From Asterias rubens (lineage: Eukaryota > Echinodermata > Asteroidea > Forcipulatida > Asteriidae), in assembly GCF_902459465.1 (NCBI RefSeq), contig NC_047073.1, positions 13,111,855 to 13,175,854 on the forward strand: 64,000 bases of DNA, read 5' to 3'. This document shows, piece after piece, positions 23,201 through 32,234 of the stretch. Every line of letters starts with the position of its first letter. The first letter of the stretch is position 1. The notes under the pieces are model-generated. The model saw nothing but the letters and a program-made list of their open reading frames with translations, ran no database searches and was not told the DNA's origin. The position numbers and the translations under genes were made by a program.

Positions 23201-23966
23201 GACATTTGAGGGGGCATACGATGTGCACAATTTTTTTAGGGGGCACTTGTGTCTCATAAAAAAACTGCAGTTTACATTTCTCTTAAACAAGCCTCTTTTC
23301 GGCGCTCTGGTCTGAGTTATCTAACATAAGTCTAATTATTAAGAACATTGAGTGCAAATGGAAACATTCTGAGGGTTTTCTTTACACTAAAATATACCGC
23401 AATAAAGCTCACAAACTTTAACAATTAAAGGTTGCCATAAAATTGTGTTTAGTTTAATGTGTGTAAAAAGAAATGTAATAATAACCAGTAATCTATGGTT
23501 TGTTTTCCCTTCTTTGTATAAAATGGTCAGGTATGATTTGATGTTAAAGTGCTGGCAGTTACAACCAAAGGATCGACCGAGCTTTGAAGATATCGGCAAA
23601 GATCTTCAGCAGTTGATCACTGAATCAGAAACAAACGTAAGTTAGCATTGCTTTCGGTTTTGTAATAGTAATAATGAGTTCCGGGGCAGACCGGGTCGAC
23701 CCAGGAAAGCTAACCGAACTCACCCGGCCCAATGTGCGCTAGGGATAGGGTTGTTGTTACGGAGAATTTTGTGTGATTTAAAACAAAGTTTATATATAAT
23801 AATAATCATAGTGCTGTCCTTCCACAACGCACAAATTTACCAAGCATTACAAATCTTTCACTATGTTTTCATTTTGTCTGAATAGTCAAAATCACCTCCT
23901 CCCATCTCATCGCCAACTATCTATGAGGAATTCAGCTTCATCGATCCGGAACTGGACGACAGATAA
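8178..23966 (+). CDS. Tie/Tek-like receptor tyrosine kinase with N-terminal fucolectin domain, complete, 28 exons
   Basis: Exons: 8178-8256, 8664-8771, 9561-9650, 10371-10619, 10963-11274, 11385-11642, 12018-12152, 12494-12649, 13401-13496, 13817-13861, 14227-14511, 14675-14901, 15216-15285, 15593-15699, 15822-16023, 17040-17142, 17479-17722, 18186-18225, 18799-18983, 19871-20087, 20934-21044, 21422-21609, 21988-22095, 22439-22512, 22710-22750, 23049-23145, 23531-23636, 23886-23966. All have GT..AG borders and matching phases, giving 1337 residues. Order: signal peptide (1-26), FTP lectin domain (about 28-165), Ig-like region (176-365), EGF repeats (366-509), FN3 domains (510-935), membrane segment (about 954-980), kinase (about 1036-1305), tail ending YEEFSFIDPELDDR. 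The EGF part has the Tie-typical FCLRDPYGCSCAAG, and the kinase has GALYVATEY, RWLAIESL and GYRLPKPENC as in Tie2. Tie receptors act at the cell surface, in vertebrates binding angiopoietins. The ligand here is unknown. Vertebrate Tie2 (1124 residues) has no FTP domain. Confidence 0.9.
8664..10619 (+). other. Exons 2-4: FTP (eel-fucolectin / F5/8C-type) lectin domain
   Basis: Three exons encode the domain: DKQAEQSSTNGGYIAKHAID, then PWWRVDLGEAYCLKQI, then RVDCCANRLDQATVRAG and a C-terminal strand IKIVAMAEVMV. The QSST..G..A..A.DG, WW.VDLG and DCC..RL..A..R.G pattern is that of the fucolectin-tachylectin-4-pentraxin-1 family, which typically binds fucose and calcium. Whether this copy binds sugar cannot be told from sequence alone. 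Confidence 0.8.
8880..9530. repeat. Degenerate CACCATCTTCACCA minisatellite in intron 2
   Basis: Pyrimidine/CA-rich strand with irregularly spaced units such as CACCATCTTCACCACACC and CCATTTACAGTA (unit about 28-32 bp, many copies). A second run around 9390-9480 uses the same words. Open frames here are low-complexity artefacts. Confidence 0.6.
10963..11642 (+). other. Exons 5-6: Ig-like region of the Tie-like receptor
   Basis: Exon 6 (11385-11642) is a clear Ig domain: YRWKHNGDAID around the core tryptophan, and SDEGIYSCFVDG around the F-strand cysteine. The usual B-strand cysteine is replaced (AVSLQML), so the canonical disulfide is lost. Exon 5 (10963-11274) is predicted to be beta-rich (VVGQGEIVIGAYKGC) and may be a diverged first Ig domain like that of Tie2; this is less certain. 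Confidence 0.65.
11728..11852 (+). mobile_element. SINE head (tRNA-like) in intron 6
   Basis: GGGCCGAGCGATCTAGGGCG followed 50 nt later by GTAGGTTCAAATCCTGGCC gives an A-box/B-box layout of a tRNA-derived SINE. Nothing suggests a functional tRNA gene. Confidence 0.45.
12018..13861 (+). other. Exons 7-10: Tie-type EGF-like repeats
   Basis: Four exons carry cysteine-rich repeats: CHNGGVCDDVTGTCVCAPGF, then DPYGCSCAAGYKGLDC, then CDEGTYGVDCKQTCRC, then the short exon CASPYFGSSCLCS (45 nt). They align in order with the three Tie EGF repeats, where the phrase FCL.DPYGCSCA.G.KGL is diagnostic. All exons are phase 1-1, as is usual for shuffled extracellular modules. Confidence 0.85.
13022..13173. 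mobile_element. MITE family A, copy 2, next to a poly-C run
   Basis: A near-perfect 150-bp palindrome starting GGGAGCGTTCGTTTAGCTTC and ending with its inverse, in intron 8. A (C)n run of about 24 at 12978-13001 precedes it. Confidence 0.8.
16762..16992. mobile_element. MITE family C, copy 3
   Basis: Termini CTGGGCTCAATTTCGTAGAG and its inverse in CTCTATCAAATTGGGCC; interior with GCTTAAGCAG words. In intron 15, ending 47 bp before exon 16. Confidence 0.65.
17734..18120. repeat. Imperfect direct repeat in intron 17
   Basis: The segment around AACTTTCCACCTACCTTTTC occurs at about 17757 and again at about 18088, each preceded by a GG(C/A)GATA word and followed by a pyrimidine-rich stretch. This is a short local duplication of unknown origin. 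Confidence 0.5.
18272..18621. mobile_element. MITE family G (TTAAAGGCA termini), copy in intron 18
   Basis: Terminal repeats AAAGGCAGTGGACACTATTG and a degraded inverse ending TACTGTCTTT. The centre has the palindrome GATTTCGAGACCTCAA / TTGAGGTCTCGAAATC. This is the most abundant family in the window. Confidence 0.8.
18799..18983 (+). other. Exon 19: transmembrane segment of the Tie-like receptor
   Basis: A glycine-rich linker (GRGGGRGG), then about 27 hydrophobic residues (ALIVLVIVFGVGVLLLSISV and on), stopped by LLYRRNRSR, a typical stop-transfer signal. Residues about 954-980. Confidence 0.85.
19340..19500 (+). mobile_element. SINE head in intron 19
   Basis: A tRNA-like A box (GTTGTGGCCGAGCCGTCTAG) and B box (GTGGGTTCAAATCCCGGCC), then CCCCGAGAAAAGCACTCAAC, as in other copies of the family. 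Confidence 0.5.
19871..23636 (+). other. Exons 20-27: tyrosine kinase domain with altered motifs
   Basis: Glycine loop GKGRFTVV at residues 1042-1049 (third glycine replaced by Thr1047); AIK lysine Lys1066; helix C glutamate Glu1083 (LVREFL); catalytic loop HRDLCAGN with Asp1174 and Asn1179; DLG in place of DFG at 1192-1194; then GLADGDRHTQQSDRRIATRW with no tyrosine in the activation segment, and RWLAIESL. Tie2 has GEGNFG, DFG and an activation-loop tyrosine at the matching places. Catalytic Lys, Glu, Asp, Asn and Asp are all kept, so catalysis is possible, but regulation probably differs. DLG occurs in some active kinases, such as TGF-beta type I receptors. Confidence 0.85.
20520..20640. 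mobile_element. SINE 3' tail with TTATTATT run, intron 20
   Basis: AATGTAAAGCGCATTGATAC and GCGCTATATAAGAATTTGTT followed by an ATT-type simple repeat. The layout resembles the 3' end of tRNA-SINEs in which a GCGC..TATAA box precedes a microsatellite tail. Confidence 0.45.
23680..23726. mobile_element. MITE family A fragment in intron 27
   Basis: CCGGGTCGACCCAGGAAAGC and TAACCGAACTCACCC match one arm of the family. Confidence 0.5.
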
Positions 23967-24540
23967 TTAAGTGGAGCACACCGCCTCCTCTTCCGAAGGG
24001 CCCCGCCTTCTCCCCCTCCCCTTTCATAGCAGTACAAAAACTACGCCTTTTTCAGGAGGAACAACGCCTTGAGGTCATTAAAGATTTTACAACGAATGCA
24101 CCTTCAAGTTGCATTTTTAGATGTCATTGACCGCCTTCTTTAATGGGAACAATCGAAAGGTGCACGCATGCGTACGCGCGCAGCGCGCAACTCTCAGCCA
24201 ATAACGTCACTTCACGTATATGCACATTTTAAATCACCAATGGCGACCAAGGAAATTGGTCTATGCTTCCCAAGTCAAAATGACTGCTCTTGTAAAATGA
24301 ATCATTGGTGCATGCTTTGTGGGATGAATTGCGAAGGGACTGATGGAAATGACATGTTTATGCTGTGTTTTTTTTTTTTTTTTTTTTTTTGTTATGCCCA
24401 GCTCCTAAAGGATATTAATATTATAAGAATATTCATCACTTTTTATTGTTAACAAATTTTCACACAATGCATCAACCAGCATTGAGAGACTTTTACCGCT
24501 TTTCGTCATAAATAAAGTTATTGTTTCTGTTGTCTAGATG
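23967..24540 (+). other. 3' UTR of the Tie-like gene
   Basis: Follows the TAA at 23964-23966. AATAAA at 24511-24516 is the first good poly(A) signal. A poly-T tract of about 25 lies near 24367. The 76-residue open frame around it is not coding. Confidence 0.5.
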
Positions 24541-24986
24541 TAATCTAGAGAGGTAATCTAAGCTTAACCACCATTCAGCACCACATGGGAATACATTAGA
24601 CCACTATTTCATAACATTAATAAACAAACAGTTTATTTCACAAAGCTTCACAAATCTGTTCAGCATACAAAAAGTTCGCTCAATAAAACCAAATGTGTAG
24701 CAAGTGTCCAGCTGCCATGGTAACAGGAATATACTTAAAATATGATGACAGTATAATATTGCGAAGTAATTCTCCTATTGAGCCTTCAATGTTAATATAA
24801 AAAAAACGTAAAAATACACCCAACGTATTTTAGTGTTTTTATACTTTAAACAGAAACCCACACACATCACAGAGCGGTGGGTACTTCCTATTGTTCTATT
24901 GTTCCCTTTTCCGAAGGATCAGTTTTTGGCAGGAGTCTTCAGCGCCATGGATGCACAGGTGAATTTTGATGGTCGATCTTTGGTAA

Positions 24987-24992
24987 TTTATT
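24987..24992 (-). promoter_or_regulatory. Candidate poly(A) signal of the minus-strand SLC16-like copy
   Basis: TTTATT on the plus strand, i.e. AATAAA on the minus strand, 195 nt after the stop. The neighbouring sequence matches the 3' UTR of the plus-strand paralog just after 39024. Confidence 0.35.
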
Positions 24993-26184
24993 CCATCACA
25001 TTACAGAGCAGTAGTTGACGTTGTTTTACAAAAGGAAAGAACAAGGGAAGACTCCTCACCAGGGATATTTACGTTATAATGTGTGCTTTCGTTCAGGCGT
25101 ATGATGGGTGTTAATGTTCGCAGGAAACTTCAGCACACATAAATACACATGTGACTTCTGATGGCTAGCCTTATCATTATTCCATCTCATAACCGAACAG
25201 GGGTTGTCGTTGCTTTACAGCACACACCACGCGCTCGTAGCCGCCTTCGTATTGGTATGGCCAGATAAAACATTGAACAGCAAACAAAGATGGCGCCGAT
25301 GACTACAAGACTGAGAATGTAGTTACCTGTGATGTCATACAATCCTCCTGTCAAAATCAAATCAAATCAAATCAAATAATTGTTTTGTTGACACTGTTAT
25401 TAAATCATTAATGTGCAATGGATTTGCAGACTTTATTAAGTATGTGTGTGTGGATAGTGGGATGGTATTGTATTTATATTTATACAGGGTAGCCTTCAGT
25501 TTTACAACCGCTTTATACCCATGGAGGAAAAAAATTCCTCCATGCTATACCTAAGGGCGCGCTGTATACAAACAGTTAACAAGTAGAATATAAAGCAATC
25601 ATAAAAGCCTTTAAGCAAAAACAGATAGCTGGGTGTAAAACAAACATACAATCTTACAAGGTTAGACGAAATTACTGTCAAAAACACATCACAAAAGCAG
25701 GGTGCGTGATATTAAAACATTTTCAATTTTGTTGAAACCACAGTTTGGCTCATGGGTTCCCTGGTTGCGATTTTTGTGTTGAATTTTTTGTTATATTTAT
25801 TAATTTATTAATGTATCATTATTTTTGTTACAGGGAAAGCTCGCGTTTTCTACTAAATAGTTTATCCAAAACCAAGCTTTGCTTTAAAAGGGGCCGAGTG
25901 GTTATTATGAGGCTTTAGGCATTCGATCATTATTTCCCGCTCTTCACTAATTCACGCGTGGAAATCCCTACTTTGACAAAAAATGCCGTACGCACTTTTG
26001 CCTTCAACCTCGTTCCCAGTGGTGTGTATACGATCTCGCTGTGCCATTAATTTCTTTCTTTCCCAGATTTGTTTGCTTCCTTCCATTCGGCTGACCATGC
26101 CAACCGAATTACTTTGTTTATCAACAAAGGAGAGGTCTGTACACAGATTCTTAGCCCTGGAATTTTCACTACGGCGATTTTAAT

Positions 26185-26531
26185 GGGAGACTTCCCAACG
26201 CTAGGTGGCAGCAGACTTACCGGGTAGATTTCCACAGACCTTTTTGCACTACTTGGTACGCGCACAATAGACGTGGAATAATTTCTAAATATGAGGTCTC
26301 GAAATCAAATTTGTGGAAAATTACCTCTTTCTCGAAAACTATGTCACTTCAGAGGGAGCCGTTTCTCACAATTTTGTATACCATCAACCTCTCCCAATAA
26401 CTCGTCACCAAGTAAGGTTTTATGCTATTAATTATTTTGAGTGATAAAGTGTTCACTGCCAGCGCATTATTCTGAGAACAATGGATTTACCCGGTAGGTC
26501 TGCTGCCACCTATCGTCCCAGAAAGTCTACT
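26185..26531. mobile_element. MITE family B copy 3, interrupted by a family G fragment
   Basis: Left end GGGAGACTTCCCAACGCTAG with GTGGCAGCAGACTTACCGGG. Right end has the inverse (ACCCGGTAGGTCTGCTGCCA). Between them, 26292-26462 is the 3' half of a family G element (TCTCGAAATC .. GTGTTCACTGCC). The nested order shows that G inserted after B. The element ends 8 bp from the donor side of the exon at 26540-26686. Confidence 0.65.
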
Positions 26532-26728
26532 ATTCTTACCGGACAGTGGGGTGCCGAGTAACATGCCTAGACCAAAAGGAAACATTCCCAGTATCGTCAC
26601 ACCATTGCTGCTGTACTTATCGGCAAACAGATCTGCTGTGATAGCATTTGAGCTACCATACAGGAGAGATCTTATTAACCCGGACGCTATAAATGAAAAA
26701 TAAAAACCGAGCAATCATTATTGTTTGT

Positions 26729-27340
26729 GTTTGGACACTATTGGTTATTAGTCAAAACAACTTGACAGCATAACAATTTACTTGGTAACGAGCAATGGAT
26801 AGATGTTGATAATCAGAGAATAAAACATTGTGAGAAACGGCTACCTCTGATGAAGTAACGTAGTTTTTAAGAAAGAGGTAATTTCTCGCTCAAACAATAA
26901 AAATATACTTCAGCTAGCTGAAGCCATTTTGTAAACAGGGTTAAAGTGGGGTCACATTTCTATATGAAATGTGCGTGCATGTGCTGTAAGTACAAGCTAC
27001 AATACAAGAAGGCACCCTGTTGTAAATCTATGCCAATCGGTTCAGATGACAATACACAATATTTAAAGGATACAAACTATTACTTCGGTTAAAGCCATTG
27101 GACACTTTCGGTAAACAGTATTGTCTAGGGCCCACACTTCGTGTATCACAACTTAGATATAAAATAACAAACCTGTGAAAATTTAGGCTCAATCGGTCAT
27201 CGGAGTCTGGAGAAAATAACGGGAAAACCCACCCTTGTATCCGCACGTTTTGCCGTGTCATGACATGTGTTTAAAATAAATCCGTAATTCTCATTCGAGA
27301 ATTTATATTGTTTTAATGTTTTCTCAAAAAGTAAAACATT
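26729..27340. mobile_element. Family G fragments in an intron of the SLC16-like pseudogene
   Basis: 26729-26893 carries GGACACTATTGG and GAGAAACGGCTACCTCTGAT. 27087-27340 carries TAAAGCCATTGGACACTTTC and AAATAACAAACCTGTGAAAA. Both are partial relatives of the family G consensus. Confidence 0.55.
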
Positions 27341-27868
27341 TCACGGCGTAATATTTCAAAAGAGAAGTCTTTCACCATTGCCTTCTGTAAACCCTGTAAA
27401 TTATTTGTAAATCTGCGAACTTTTATTTTTGTTTCTGTACTAATAGTGTATAATGGCTTTAAAAAAACAAATTCAAGGGAACACAATATTTTCTTGTCTA
27501 ATAACTAAGTTTACTCAATATTAAGAATTTGGACCAGTCTTCCCAGCCTGTTCTTACCCACTGCTAATGCTATCATCTGCTCCAACGTATAAACAAACGC
27601 CATGAAAGACAACGCAGCTGTACCGAGAAGCATGGACGCAGCAAGGACGTAAATACGCTGGAATGGAAGATTGTCCCCAATGGCAGCGATCGAAACTTTG
27701 CCAACGATTTCCCCAACAGCGAAGAGCATAATGACGAGGGATATCTGGTCGTTGTTCAGACCACGCCCATCCATAAAACTGGCCTACGGTCAAAGATGAT
27801 AATCGACAAAGATTAAAATACAATATCAGAAATTAAAAGTTCAAAAAGCTTGTGGATTTATAGTTCAT

Positions 27869-28190
27869 ACCAGGGCCTAATTTCATAAAGCATGTAAGCG
27901 CAAAAATTTGCCTAGTATGAAATTTCTTCCTTAATTAAAACAGGATTACTAACCAGATTTCCACGCGATTTTCAGGATAAGCAAACAACAGCTGGATGCC
28001 AGCCCAGTAACAAGCAATATGCCACAAATTAAAACTTGGTGCCCGGTACCGATCAGCCAGAGAAATATTTCCCTCTAAAACCTCACTGATTCTAAAGTTG
28101 AGAACATCCTGAGAAATATTTCCATCTGAAAGCTCACCAATTATAAAGCTCATACCAGTACACATCCTACAGAGAAATGTTTCCATCAGC
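27869..28190. repeat. Family C half copy and dispersed GAGAAATATTTC repeat
   Basis: 27869-27930 is one arm of MITE family C (AGGGCCTAATTTCATAAAGC). 28047-28190 holds about three units of the repeat GAGAAATATTTCCATCTGAA..CTCA..ATTCTAAAG, as at 1-90. The intron at the same place in the paralog (36565-36655) carries the same repeat, so it predates the gene duplication. Confidence 0.55.
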
Positions 28191-28821
28191 TGGAAGATAA
28201 ATAATTATCAGTTTTTGTTTTTTACTTATACACCGATGTTTGTTAATAGCACTGTATACTCTGTAATACTTAGCATGCTGTATACTCAGTATTAAAATAT
28301 TATTCTTTATGTACACGTTTAAACTTTATAACAAAATGAGGTTAGAAAAATCAGCTTACGAAGTTGATGATGAAAAATGTCCATCCCATTAGAGAAAGTG
28401 TGAGTCCTATGCTCCAAACCCAGGGTTCAAAACTCTTCATCATATCCAGCACCTCGTAGTGGTCTGATGAGAAGCAACATTTCTTCTGTTGTTTCTGTCG
28501 AGTCAAGTCTTCATGATGTTCTTCTTTAAGTTCTTTACACAAGCTCTGATTCTCAGGAGTTCTATCTATCATTACTTGGAGATTGTTACCGATGTCCACG
28601 CATGCATCTTCGGTCAAAGGAACAACCTCTGGTTTATCCTCTCCTAGATGCGCTTTAACTTTTTTACATTATTTCTATATTTTCGTCTGTCGGTGGGTCA
28701 ATTAGAACTGACCCAAAAGCTACACCAAACACCAGGATCACACCAGATATAATTCTCAAAGCATTCCGCCATCCGTATCTTGATATGCAGACTGTGAGCA
28801 GGGGACTGAAAGCCAACAAAC

Positions 28822-31800
28822 CTGGAGAAAGAAACATCCTTTGAATCAACAGAGCAATGGTACATTGTTGCTTCGCCTCGGGTGCCATTTCCCCCCTCGG
28901 ATGTACAAAACCCATGGACCCCAATCACAGCGTGCAACAATTGTTTTGTTATACCTTGATAACAATAATACTCCTCTTCTCGAAGTTCTGTTATTATCTT
29001 CAAACATTATTACGACGGAGTATTCATTGTTTAATAAGCAGACAAACAAGAAACAATTCCTGACTGTTCCCTCGAACCGTGTTTCGTATACACAGCGCTG
29101 GAAGTCGACCAACACACTGGGAACGATCAAGGTGATGTACACCGGGGTACATCACTTTTCATACCCGGCCGACCCCCGAGCCATGTAACATGCGTTTTTG
29201 ACGCACGTCACGTGATTGGTTCTCGACCAATCAAACTTCACAGTTTGTTACCGAGGTATAACAAAACAAATTGAAGAAGGGTGTTTTCCGTTTTTAGTGC
29301 TGCGAAATGCATCGACAAGTTGACTCACTCTAAAAACTTCCCGGTAGAATTGACCAGTATTCCGGGTCCCATGGGCCTATAGTTACCCTTCTCGTGGTTT
29401 AATCAAATCAATGGTTTTGTCAATAATCCAAAATCTCTCATTCTATGTCACACTTGTAAATAACTCTTGTACTTTGGTTTTGTGAATATCTAGTTTGGGA
29501 ATATCTGATGTTCAATCTGATGCTGATTGACTAATTTTTGAAAATAAATGGTGGTGTTTATCAAATGAAAGGCAGCATTCTCTCAAACTGGGAGACTAAC
29601 TGGTTACATCTGTATGTGAGAGGTTTGACATTAAGCACATCATTATAAGGGAAATAATTTATTGGGATGAACTCAGATACATGAAGTCCTTTTTTTGGAT
29701 ACACCCAATATGTAGCATTCAGCCCAAAATACATTTTCTGGTTCACATGCTTTGAAAAACTCAAAGAATTAGTTGATCGGGTCATTTTAAAGATACAAAA
29801 ATAAAAGGAAATCTTATAGGTCAGGTTTTTTTTGGTTCAGGGGTAGTTGCGGTAATTGTAAGGTTCCTAATTCATTCCGATGGATGGTCGAAACATGAGG
29901 TTTACGATGAGTCATGTGTGAATATTTCCTTTTGTTTCAACCATTAAAAGATTGGTCGTAACCATAGTTACGACTATTGGAGGATTAAATGTTTGTACCG
30001 TTATAAAATCGCAACTAGGTCGGGGCAGCAAAATTAAAAATTAACAACATGTACATGTACATGTACTACATGTTCACTGGTGGTAGTATCACAATAATTG
30101 TTTAGCAGGTATGCAGCCCCCTTTATTACTATAACTGTACATGTAGTATCTAATTTGAGTCAGTATATTATAAGTTATCACACAAGCGCGAGTGGAAAAC
30201 GGACAAATATAGCGCTTCTTGGGACGCAGACGCGCTTGATTTTCCGTATTTGCATGAGCGCGCGTGTGATAACGTATCTATCTTCAAGCAAACTTGGCGC
30301 GTGACATCGAACACACAAGACGCAGGTAGTGATATTAGCCATGCAATATAGGTTTTTAGTACCACTCCATTCTGCGATTCTGATTGGAAGATTAGCGCGT
30401 ACTTGAAGATAAGAGTAGTTACAATAACACCGTCCTCTCGACAGCGGGTTATGTAACGGGTTGTGTAACGTCATCGCAACTAGTCAATGAGATACATGTA
30501 CTTTATAAACTTGGTCAAGCTAAGACATGTAGATCGTATAAAGTTTTCATTATTTTCGCCATCATACAAGAAGACTGCATAGGCCTATTTGCTGAATAAA
30601 GACTGCATTTAGATTAGAGCCTAGCTAAAGTATAGATGTTATTAAGTTTTAAAAATACATTGTGGCTTTTGTTATATAGTTCTACCTCCATGGTTCTTTG
30701 AGTGAGGAGAATACCCAGAAGGTCAAAGCAAACCAAACAAATCATGTTAAGCCACTTCAATGTTAATCTAGTTGCAAGAACGTAACCCTCCTCTATCGCC
30801 GTTGGGAGGAGTGTTATTACATTATTACAACTATATTAATCCTGCATTTTTAGTATAAAACATATTGTAAAATTATATCTACAGAGGACAGTACAGTATT
30901 GGCTTACTTTACATTCCACACTTGTATTACTATTATGTATGTTTTTACTATGAATATAATCTAAATTTCACTGCAAAAAAAAACTCAGTTTGAGCCAAAC
31001 ATGTCTGCTCCTCTGTTCACAATAATGGCTAAAAACTTTTGACAAAAAGACATTGAGCCACTGGCCCAGTTTTGACTGGGAGCCATTCCTGGCTCAATGT
31101 AAGTTAAACAATAGTCATGGCTCATTTTGGTTTTTGTTGTTGTTGACAATTTTTTTTTATATTAGCCATTGCATTTGTGAACAGTAGATACACGGACCAT
31201 TCCTCCATGCACGGACAGAGTCGGCGTTGAACAAATGTTTGGCTCCAAACCAGGAAGAAAATCTTTCCTTCATGCTCCATCACTCAGTACCACCATGAAC
31301 AAACTGAGGCATTCTTCTTCCCAGTGTTTTGTCCTGTACATTCTTATGTAAACAGTTATTAAATATTCAAGAGTTAAGAATTTCAGAAATGACATGGTCC
31401 ACATTTGTCACTGTATTGTATTGTGTTTACACAGTCGCCGACTGACTCAGCATGAGTTCAGTTAGTATCATAACAAACTTTTCACATGCATACAACTTTA
31501 ACGTACAAAGATCCTGGGTGGAAGGTTAAACGATTTTATATCACTACCTGAATGGCAGAACATTGTTTCCCTGCTGATCTGCTCAAAACTGAAGAAGAAT
31601 CTCTGTTTTTACTCGATACAAAACGATGGATTTTGTTCGTGTGCGCGAGGTAACCGGGTCATCGTGGGACGTCGCATCCTACATGTTTAATTCGCGGTGT
31701 AGTCCACGTTAGTCGGGTCCCGCGCGTTTGTTTTGGACACAAAATGGCTTCTAATTAGGCCGTGTCCGAAACGACGACTTCGGCTACAGCTACGTCTAGA

Positions 31801-32234
31801 TCAGCGCGTCTACCAGTGTTGAAGAATAGGCAGACGCGCGCGATCTAGCCGTAGCTGTAGCCGAAGTTGCCGTTTCGGACACGGCCTTAATCTAATCTCA
31901 AGTTGTCGCAACTCTCCCAATATACGGCTCTGTCCGCACTATTGTTATAGCGCCCTCAAGTGTTGATATTAAAGCACATGTAAACATGCTCATGAAGGCT
32001 GACATCTTGTCTCGAATACTCTCCAGTTATTCCCGAATATTACAAGTACCACTAGACTTGATGACAAGTCGTTAGGTGCTGCCTAGATCGAGGGTGAGTG
32101 TACCGTCCCCGTAGCTACACCGCGCTTAACAATTACCGTCTTGACTTCAAGACTAAAGTACCACGAACGCAGGGGGAAGAGGTCAATGCTTTGTGTAGCT
32201 GCACCAAAATGCACATTGTACAGTCAAGGATGAG
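28822..32234. other. Spacer between the two SLC16-like copies
   Basis: 3.4 kb without recognisable coding exons. It holds an inverted-repeat element with 26-bp ends (AATTGTTTTGTTATACC, about 28937-29280), short palindromes (TCGTAACCATAGTTACGA near 29955; repeated ACATGT near 30045), GC-rich CpG-containing stretches at 30180-30300 and 31630-31740, and a 132-bp palindrome at 31757-31888. The promoter of the plus-strand gene should lie near 31900-32230. Confidence 0.5.
31757..31888. mobile_element. 132-bp palindrome (MITE family E), copy 2
   Basis: Same length as the copy at 6611-6742 and differs at about two positions by eye. It lies about 350 bp upstream of the SLC16-like start codon. Confidence 0.75.

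Larger units (their letters stand above)
25187..28821 (-). pseudogene. SLC16-like (monocarboxylate transporter-type) gene copy, truncated and frameshifted
   Basis: Four exons on the minus strand match exons 3-6 of the plus-strand gene at 32235-39023: 28821-28360, 27783-27558, 26686-26540 and 25347-25187 (stop at 25187-25189). Splice borders are intact. Exons 1 and 2 (start codon and first membrane segments) are not found between 28822 and 32234. In the large loop coded by the first exon the copy is one base longer in the stretch around 28640-28680 and hits TAA at about 28664; the correct frame resumes after it at LGEDKPEVVPLTED. Flanking introns and 3' UTR are also related (the CAAAT microsatellite at 25353-25380, and CATCAGAAGTCA words). 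Most likely a pseudogene made by inverted duplication. A sequencing error could explain the frameshift, but not the missing 5' exons. Confidence 0.75.
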
